A stretch of 55,343 nucleotides of DNA from Anaerolineales bacterium HSG25. Its GTDB lineage: Bacteria > Chloroflexota > Anaerolineae > 4572-78 > J111. The stretch covers positions 1 through 55,343 of the forward strand of contig JAUCGA010000033.1 of assembly GCA_030377865.1 (NCBI GenBank), given 5' to 3'. Positions 50,477 through 55,343 of this stretch are shown here, one piece after another; within the stretch, counting starts at the first letter, position 1, and each line of letters opens with the position of its first letter. A model generated the notes under the pieces. That model made no database searches, was not told the origin of the DNA, and worked only from the letters and a program-made list of their open reading frames with translations. Made by a program: the position numbers and the translations under genes.

Positions 50477-51457
50477 CTAAATACTTAGCACGATTTTGCC
50501 GATATTACGATTCTGACGCATCTGTTCATGCGCTTCGTTGACCTGCTGAATCGGATAGACTGAATCGATGATTGGCTTGATGGTTCCGTCCAAAAAACTA
50601 GGCCAAAATTGCGTCATAAAGTTCTGCTTGATGGCGACTTTTTCGGTCAGTGAGCGGCTCCGTAGCACCGAGCCAATCAACCGCAAACGACGACCCATCA
50701 ACTGCCGAATATCCAACTCGGTTTTAGCCCCGCTCAAGCTGGAGATAAAGACCAGCCGTCCTCGCAGAGCCATCAGCCCGATATTTCGGGCAAAATAGTC
50801 AGCCCCGACTATGTCCAACACCACATCAACCGGATTCTTTTGCTCCGTATGTTGCCGAATCTGCTCGGCGAAATCGTCTGTTTTATAGTTGATGGCTAAC
50901 TCAGCCCCTAACCCCTCGCAGTAAGCCACCTTTTCGGCGGTTCCGGCAGTGGTAAAAACCCGACACCCCGCCTGCCGTGTCATCTGAATGGCGGCAGTAC
51001 CGACTCCACTGGCCCCGCCATGAATTAAGACCGTCTCGGCAGTCTGTAACTGAGCCTCCATAAACAGATTGACGTACGCGGTCAAAAACACCTCTGGAAT
51101 GGCCGCGGCCTGCTGGTAAGACCACTCATCCGGCAAGGCCATCAGCATGTCGGCGGGAACGTTGACCTGCTCGGCGTAGCCCCCACCAGATAACAGGGCA
51201 CAGACCCGATCCCCGACCTGCCAGCCTGTTACCTCGGCCCCCACAGCCCGAATTTGACCAGCCATCTCCAATCCCAAAATCTCCGACGCGCCCGCTGGCG
51301 GTGGGTAATGTCCGGCCCGCTGAAACAGGTCGGCCCGATTGAGCGCGGTGGCCTGAATATCAACCAATACCTCGTGGGGCTGATAGGTCGGGTCGGGCAC
51401 AGTTTGCCATGCTAACGGGCAATTTTTTTGTTCAGTTTGCACAATGATTGCTTGCAT
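50477..51457 (-). CDS. zinc-free NAD(P)H:quinone oxidoreductase (PIG3/QOR-like MDR)
   Basis: This 326-residue medium-chain dehydrogenase/reductase has an N-terminal GroES-like domain (ALNRADLFQRAGHYPPP, GLEMAGQI). A Rossmann domain follows with IHGGASGVGTAAIQM and NYKTDDFAEQIRQ, then a C-terminal GTIKPIIDSVYPIQQVNEAH. The lack of zinc-ligand Cys residues places it in the quinone-oxidoreductase branch, closest to TP53I3/PIG3 types. It would reduce quinones or other electrophiles with NADPH. AAAGGAGTTCTC precedes the ATG. Confidence 0.93.
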   Translation of the reverse strand: MQAIIVQTEQKNCPLAWQTVPDPTYQPHEVLVDIQATALNRADLFQRAGHYPPPAGASEILGLEMAGQIRAVGAEVTGWQVGDRVCALLSGGGYAEQVNVPADMLMALPDEWSYQQAAAIPEVFLTAYVNLFMEAQLQTAETVLIHGGASGVGTAAIQMTRQAGCRVFTTAGTAEKVAYCEGLGAELAINYKTDDFAEQIRQHTEQKNPVDVVLDIVGADYFARNIGLMALRGRLVFISSLSGAKTELDIRQLMGRRLRLIGSVLRSRSLTEKVAIKQNFMTQFWPSFLDGTIKPIIDSVYPIQQVNEAHEQMRQNRNIGKIVLSI

Positions 51458-51493
51458 GAGAACTCCTTTTTATTAGACATGTTCGGGAATAAA

Positions 51494-51594
51494 GGAGTGC
51501 AAAAGCATCTTGCTTTTGCCGGACACAACCATGCAAAAGCATCTTGCTTTTGCCGGACATAACCATGCAAAAGCAAGATGCTTTTGCACTCCGC
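51494..51594. repeat. triple AGCATCTTGC repeat with inverted end
   Basis: GGAGTGCAAAAGCATCTTGC is followed by a second ATGCAAAAGCATCTTGCTTT and then the inverse AAAGCAAGATGCTTTTGCAC, giving alternative hairpins. It lies in the leader region of the quinone oxidoreductase gene. Confidence 0.7.
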
Positions 51595-51692
51595 AGACCT
51601 CGAATTTGAGTTTTTATGCGATGATAAGTTATTGCCGAACAAGTCTATTAGACATATTTGTTACTCTATTGTACCATAGGTTAACCTAATCT

Positions 51693-51736
51693 TGGAATGA
51701 GTCCCCATTACGTTGTAGGCTCCAGAGTGGTTCAAT
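51693..51736. mobile_element. R3 MITE-like element, fragment
   Basis: TTGGAATGAGTCCCC leads into GGCTCCAGAGTGGTTCAATC and then breaks off. The right half is missing. The neighbouring 51740-51870 shows nothing I can assign. Confidence 0.6.
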
Positions 51737-51880
51737 CTTTCTGACGCTAACGGAATCTTTGGGCGAGCAAGACTATAACAGATTTGGGGATTTAACGGAT
51801 AAAAACCTCCCCGATAACGGACTGATTACATTCAAATTCGGTTAATTCGCGTCATCGAGAACCAATCCGTTTCTTTCAAT

Positions 51881-51971
51881 GTAAAAGTTCAGTAATACTG
51901 CCCTAGAAACCCGATTTCTTTGAGAAATCGGGTTTCTGACGCTTATTCTGGCGAGTTCGCTGAATATTTAC
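51881..51971. mobile_element. R2 MITE-like element (91 bp)
   Basis: It begins GTAAAAGTTCAGTAATACTG and ends TTCGCTGAATATTTAC, flanked by the exact 8-mer CTTTCAAT (51873-51880 and 51972-51979). Confidence 0.92.
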
Positions 51972-52116
51972 CTTTCAATTATCCGTTGTAGTCCTGTTTT
52001 CAACTGAACCAAAGAAAAAGTTAGAGTGAGGATTTATCTTTGAAATACGAGCCATCAATGGTACAATTCAGATAGACCCATCGATAAAATTATTACCCAT
52101 AAAGAGAGATGATACC

Positions 52117-52207
52117 ATGCAACCAACAACATTAAAGGCCAAAATTATTGAAGAAATCGGATGAGTTTTGGTTTGGCGATGAGGAACTTGATGAAATATA
52201 TTCTTGA
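52117..52207 (+). pseudogene. vapB-like antitoxin remnant with internal deletion
   Basis: An ATG opens MQPTTLKAKIIEEIG and stops after 15 codons. A second frame then reads KSDEFWFGDEELDEIYS to a stop that overlaps the vapC start, the usual antitoxin-toxin overlap. A normal antitoxin of this type has about 70-90 residues, so roughly 40-60 central codons are gone and the two ends are out of frame. It is therefore not functional. Confidence 0.65.
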
Positions 52208-52770
52208 TACGCACACGTTTATTTGGTGGGACAGCCAAGCAGAAAAACTGTCCAAACGAGTGTATGATTTATGCAATGCTCCAGAGAATACAGTGTTGCT
52301 CAGTGTCATCACTGTATCAGGGACTGAGTCAAAGTAACGCATTGACCAAACTGAAATAAAGGTCTCCGCCATGTCATGCCCGAATGTCTTTATCGGGCAT
52401 CCATTCGTATGCAAACAGTGGATTCCCGCCAAAAGCATGCGGGAATGACATGGTAAGTAGCTCCCATTTTAGAAGGGTCATTATCCTTACTTGACGGACT
52501 CCCTGTGTATGGGAAATCGTGACCAAAACACAGGTCGACAAGCTCTCTTTAAGACAGCCTATCATGGAAATCGTCGCTGAACATGTGAGTGATAATAACG
52601 TGCAGATTTTGCCGATAACCTTGCCCCATACGCTTGCCTTGCAAAAGCTACCCTTATACCATCGAGACCCGTTTGACCGCATGTTGATTGCCCAAGCAGA
52701 CGTTGAGGGAGCAACCTTGTTGAGCAAAGATAGTCGTTTTATCGAGTATGATATCGACGTTGTTTGGTAA
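52191..52770 (+). pseudogene. vapC-like PIN-domain toxin split by a MITE
   Basis: The 5' part encodes MKYILDTHTFIWWDSQ, the PIN N-terminus with its first acidic residue, up to VLLSVITV. The 3' part encodes WEIVTKTQVDKLSLRQPIME, then YHRDPFDRMLIAQA with the later acidic residues, and ends DIDVVW. Between them sits a 188-bp element. Removing it and one 5-bp duplication restores a continuous frame of 128 codons, the normal VapC length. As it stands, translation stops six codons into the element. Confidence 0.9.
52318..52505. mobile_element. R11 MITE-like element inside vapC (188 bp)
   Basis: The ends are CAGGGACTGAGTCAAAGTAA and, inverted, CAGGGAGTCCGTCAAGTAAG. The 5-bp duplication TGTAT flanks it (52313-52317 and 52506-52510). 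The core has GCCCGAATG/CATTCGG-type and CCCGC...GCGGG stems. Confidence 0.9.
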
Positions 52771-52804
52771 TATCATCACAAAGGAAAGCCATGTCAATCA
52801 GTAA

Positions 52805-53192
52805 GGCAATTCCAAGAAAATAAATCTCCCAAATTGAGCAGAGTCTCTACCCCCCTCAGTCCTAGGCTGGTGAAAATTAACGTTAATCGGAGCCATTTTG
52901 GGGTCACAAATCGATTCCAGTTTTGTTCCATGTTTCAGGTGCATTTAGAACAGGATGCGCAGGATGACACTGATTAGTACACGCAAAATCAGTGTCATCC
53001 TGCGCATCCTGTTCTTATCGTTTAACGGAATAAAAACGAGATTAATTAGCAAACCGAATCTGACCCTGTTTTCATCAGTCCACCTCAGTCCCCCCTGCTA
53101 GGGGGGAAGCGGCTCCTCCCCCTAGCAGGGGGAGGCTGGGAGGGGGTAGAGTGTCACAATAGTTTTGGGAGATTTTAAATTCTGGAACTACC
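52805..53192. mobile_element. R4 MITE-like element, copy 5, split by R10
   Basis: It begins GGCAATTCCAAGAAAATAAA and ends AATTCTGGAACTACC, flanked by TAA. The GC-rich palindromic core is interrupted by R10 copy 2. Confidence 0.88.
52863..53082. mobile_element. R10 MITE-like element, copy 2 (about 220 bp), nested in R4
   Basis: It is identical by eye to the copy at 50116 over its whole length. The duplication CCTCAGTCC flanks it (52854-52862 and 53083-53091). It lies in the same part of R4 as copy 1 but at a different base. Confidence 0.92.
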
Positions 53193-53230
53193 TAAACAGG
53201 TTGAGGGTTTCAAAGTGAATATCAGCCGTC

Positions 53231-53263
53231 ACCTACCCGCAAGTTCTAAACTTGCGGGTAGGT
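53231..53263. repeat. ACCTACCCGCAAG hairpin
   Basis: A perfect inverted repeat of 13 bp with a 7-base loop, a variant of the hairpin at 6555-6585. Confidence 0.65.
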
Positions 53264-53347
53264 TAGCTCAAAGCGTGTTCTGCGAGTAATAATTAGCGGG
53301 TTTTTTGATTAGCGGTCATATCTCCAACCATCAAAAGCGAGTATATT

Positions 53348-53518
53348 ATGTTAACCCAAGCTAGAATCCAACGTTATAAAAGTTTGTACGATGAAGGCAA
53401 AACCCACATCCATGCTCTGCCCACCGAGTCGCCCCGTTTTCAGGCTACTTTGGATGCTTATGATGGCGAGTTGGGCGAGTTGTGGTTCACTAATCTGTTT
53501 GGGGGCAATCCGACATGA
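53348..53518 (+). CDS. small hypothetical protein (56 aa)
   Basis: The frame opens at an ATG after AGCGAGTATATT and encodes a soluble 56-residue product with TQARIQRYKSLYDEGKTHIH and a DGELGELWFTNLFGG end. The composition looks like real coding sequence (no run of rare residues, balanced charge), but there is no recognisable domain and no good ribosome site. Its stop overlaps the next frame (ATGA). It may be the surviving end of a degraded gene. Confidence 0.35.
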   Translation: MLTQARIQRYKSLYDEGKTHIHALPTESPRFQATLDAYDGELGELWFTNLFGGNPT

Positions 53519-53826
53519 ACCGTCCGTTGCGGATAGGATTACTGGCAGTTCATTTACCATTTATAATTCACCATTTACCATTTATAATTTGGTTTTGTAA
53601 CCCCAAAAATATCTTCAATTATGCCATCGCCCAAACCTGTTATCTGGCCGAGATTGTTAGCACCGGCACGCGTAAATTGCGTATCTGTTGTGATGTGGCA
53701 GAACAGGCCGATACCGCCATGCTCAAACAGCGTTGCCCACAAGGGTATCAGCCGTTGATGGTGGCGGTGTGTGGCGTAGGACAAAATATAATCCAAGTTT
53801 CACATAAGATTGAAATCTTATGCTGA
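53515..53826 (+). CDS. hypothetical ORF, probably a decayed gene with repeat-derived ends
   Basis: The first 30 codons read through a tandem CATTTACCATTTATAAT repeat and the last 10 read into an R3 fragment. Only the middle (YAIAQTCYLAEIVSTGTR, then DTAMLKQRCPQGYQPLMVAV) has ordinary protein character. I do not recognise it. It overlaps the previous frame by four bases. A pseudogene is as likely as a gene. Confidence 0.25.
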   Translation: MNRPLRIGLLAVHLPFIIHHLPFIIWFCNPKNIFNYAIAQTCYLAEIVSTGTRKLRICCDVAEQADTAMLKQRCPQGYQPLMVAVCGVGQNIIQVSHKIEILC

Positions 53827-53909
53827 TACGAGAAACCTGCTTAAGCAGGTTTTCCGTTTAAGACGCTGATTTCAATCAGCGGCCAAAATGCACAAGTTAA
53901 TTTTTATTT
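53797..53909. mobile_element. R3 long-variant fragment, inverted
   Basis: It carries, in reverse, the hairpins AACCTGCTTAAGCAGGTT and CGCTGATTTCAATCAGCG and the GCACAAGTTAA end seen at 18260-18412. It lies directly before the NACHT ribosome site. Confidence 0.7.
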
Positions 53910-53920
53910 AAGAGGATAAT

Positions 53921-55117
53921 ATGACTTTAGAAGTGATTGCTGTTGGAGCCACTGCATGGCTGTGGGAACAATATGGTAAAGACATGGTAGGCGGCATGTG
54001 GAGCCGCCTGACCGGAAAGTTTGGGCAGGAATGGGCCGAGTTTAAGGAAGCTGATCGATGGGAAACTGCTCGCGAAGCTTACCGCGAGAGCCTTTATCGA
54101 GACCACCACAAGATACGAGTATTGGGACATTCTGAGCCAGTAACCTTAGAAGATATATATACTGATGTGTATATATTAGATAAAGTGGCCGCTCGTCAAC
54201 GGTATGATATTCAAGAACTCCTCGAAAACCCGCCGGAGCGTGGTCGTCATTATTTACATAAACCCGAGCGGTTTAATGGTTTAGATTTGGTACGGCAAGG
54301 AAAACATCCCCGCCTCTTTATTTTGGGCAAACCCGGGGCAGGCAAAACCACCTTTTTGCGTTATTTAACCCTACAAGCGGTACGTGGAAAGTTGAACAAA
54401 GTGCCGCTATTCATCAACCTCAAACGCTGGTCAACCGATGATATTCCTCTGATGGCCTATTTAGAGCGTGAGTTTGATATATGCGGTTTTCCTCAAGCCG
54501 AGCCGTTTATACAAACGTTGCTGGAAACGGGCCGAGCGTTGGTGATGTTTGATGGCTTAGATGAGGTGAACAAAGAGGGTGGGTTGCGCCAAAAGATAAA
54601 CCAAAAAATTGATGATTTCTGTCGGAAGCATCACAAGAACCAGTTTTTGATAACCTGCCGGATTGCCGCCACCGACCATGCCTTTCGTCATTTTCAGGAT
54701 GTGGAACTGGCCGATTTTACCGAAGCTCAGATTAAACGGTTTGTCCGTAAATGGTTTAGTAAACAGCCGGAAAAACGACAGGCGTTTGAAACCCAGTTTT
54801 TTGCTGAAGAAAACAAACCGGTGCGAGAGCTGGGCAACATCCCCATCTTGCTGACCCTGCTTTGTTTGGCCTTTGATGATAGCATGAGCTTTCCTCGGCG
54901 GCGGGTTGAGTTGTATGAGGATGCGATTGATGCCTTGCTTCGTAAGTGGGATAGTAAACGCAGTATTAAACGGGATGAGATTTATAAGGGGTTATCGGTG
55001 CGCTTAAAACAGCGTATGTTTGCCCATATTGCCAACCAAACCTTTGAGCAGGGTGAGCTATTTTTTGAAGAACGGAAGCTCGTTCGCTTAATTGAACAGT
55101 CTGAAATTACGGTGTAG
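53921..55117 (+). CDS. NACHT-domain NTPase, apparently truncated at the 3' end
   Basis: The N-terminus (1-20) is hydrophobic, followed by a conserved pre-NACHT segment (VTLEDIYTDVYILDK). A NACHT domain spans about 140-310, with Walker A LGKPGAGKTTFLRYL, Walker B LVMFDGLDEVN, sensor FLITCRIA and the IPILLTLLCLAF helix. It ends at residue 398 in LVRLIEQSEITV, where relatives I recall continue into a winged helix and a sensor repeat region. Bacterial NACHT proteins include anti-phage sensors. TTAAGAGGATAAT precedes the ATG. Loss of the C-terminal sensor would probably inactivate it. Confidence 0.85.
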   Translation: MTLEVIAVGATAWLWEQYGKDMVGGMWSRLTGKFGQEWAEFKEADRWETAREAYRESLYRDHHKIRVLGHSEPVTLEDIYTDVYILDKVAARQRYDIQELLENPPERGRHYLHKPERFNGLDLVRQGKHPRLFILGKPGAGKTTFLRYLTLQAVRGKLNKVPLFINLKRWSTDDIPLMAYLEREFDICGFPQAEPFIQTLLETGRALVMFDGLDEVNKEGGLRQKINQKIDDFCRKHHKNQFLITCRIAATDHAFRHFQDVELADFTEAQIKRFVRKWFSKQPEKRQAFETQFFAEENKPVRELGNIPILLTLLCLAFDDSMSFPRRRVELYEDAIDALLRKWDSKRSIKRDEIYKGLSVRLKQRMFAHIANQTFEQGELFFEERKLVRLIEQSEITV

Positions 55118-55132
55118 TGGGTTTTTACAAAA

Positions 55133-55343
55133 TTATACCAAAGAGGCATCCAAGGAAGGTGGTTCGCATCCATAGCGTTGCAACACCTGTTCAGGAGGGT
55201 CACCCCCAGGGGGTGCCCCCCGGAAAGTAACGCCGACGAGGGTCAGGAGTTCATAGACCGTGAAGATACCATATTGGTTGCCGATAAAGACAATAATTTT
55301 GTCTCGGCTCTCCTGCATCATGTCACGTTGCCATCGCAAAATA
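55133..55343 (-). CDS. 3' end of an unidentified gene running off the window
   Basis: A minus-strand frame with no stop up to the window edge encodes DKIIVFIGNQYGIFTVYEL, LTLVGVTFRGAPP and EQVLQRYGCEPPS before its stop. Only its last 68-70 residues are inside the window. The YGIF...LVGV pattern faintly recalls transposase C-termini, which would explain the abrupt end of the NACHT gene 16 bases away, but I cannot confirm this. Confidence 0.4.
   Translation of the reverse strand, partial: ILRWQRDMMQESRDKIIVFIGNQYGIFTVYELLTLVGVTFRGAPPGGDPPEQVLQRYGCEPPSLDASLV

Noticed and set aside
51740..51870. Possible small RNA or promoter between the R3 fragment and R2
   Set aside because: No stem with a T-run and no convincing promoter boxes were found.
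52145..52727. Minus-strand ORFs of 97 and 117 codons
   Set aside because: They are opposite the vapC pseudogene and the R11 element, and the PIN motifs read on the plus strand.
53575..53796. 73-codon minus-strand ORF in the region before the NACHT gene
   Set aside because: No domain recognised, no ribosome site, and it competes with an equally weak plus-strand frame; neither can be preferred with confidence.

Overview
The window is a 55.3 kb chromosomal segment of about 45% GC. The best fit is a member of the Chloroflexota, with moderate confidence. Supporting features are the 1023-residue SecA with a charged N-terminal insertion and a SEC-C tail, the septum-formation initiator with a C-terminal WWRIFFG, and the BMP lipoprotein with an acidic Pro/Glu linker. 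CotH/LTD, choice-of-anchor Q, BACON and PPC surface proteins on Thr-Pro linkers also fit, as do the kinase-WD40 and NACHT proteins. No rRNA or marker phylogeny is available in the window, so other lineages rich in the same families remain possible.

Layout. 1-6.1 kb holds a DivIC-like division protein, an M50 protease with a haem-binding partner, and secA. 6.8-11.2 kb holds azlCD amino-acid export, an Lrp-type regulator with a large dyad operator, an EamA exporter and an AraC-Ogt DNA-repair fusion, followed by a CAT-anticodon tRNA. 11.7-25.6 kb holds a molybdopterin oxidoreductase, an SRPBCC protein, and secreted or surface proteins (LysM-META, a tandem-duplicated BMP lipoprotein, CotH, choice-of-anchor Q). 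25.9-36 kb holds an ATPase-winged-helix regulator, an inositol-monophosphatase-like enzyme, a membrane-anchored phosphotransferase with an outside domain, and a 1616-residue LRR/BACON surface protein. 36.4-44.1 kb holds a response regulator and a complete minus-strand polyhydroxyalkanoate (PHA) locus: phaA, a helical protein, phaB, a class III phaC/phaE, and three phasin-like proteins. 44.3-55.3 kb is an accessory zone: a kinase-WD40 protein, an AAA-ATPase/PD-(D/E)XK protein, a decayed ABC permease, a beta-propeller protein, a quinone oxidoreductase, a broken VapBC pair, and a NACHT protein that looks truncated next to another gene at the window edge.

The most striking feature is what fills the gaps. 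Nearly every intergenic space longer than 200 bases is built from short, non-coding, terminal-inverted-repeat elements (MITE-like). I resolve at least twelve families, named R1 to R12 below. Many copies have exact target-site duplications readable by eye: 3 bp TTA/TAA for R3 and R4, 6-7 bp for R1, 6-9 bp for R2, 9 bp for R6 and R7, and 12-20 bp for R5. Several are nested up to three deep. They sit between genes and their terminators, one splits a vapC toxin gene so exactly that removing it restores the frame, and one lies inside a decayed permease gene. No transposase for any of them is recognisable in the window.

How the genes work together. The PHA locus is the one clear metabolic unit: PhaA condenses acetyl-CoA, PhaB reduces the product, PhaC/PhaE polymerises it, and the phasin-like proteins coat the granule. 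AzlCD and the Lrp-type regulator look like an export-plus-sensor pair bracketed by inverted heptamer repeats. The phosphotransferase and the giant surface protein are adjacent and probably co-transcribed, with no described joint function that I know of.
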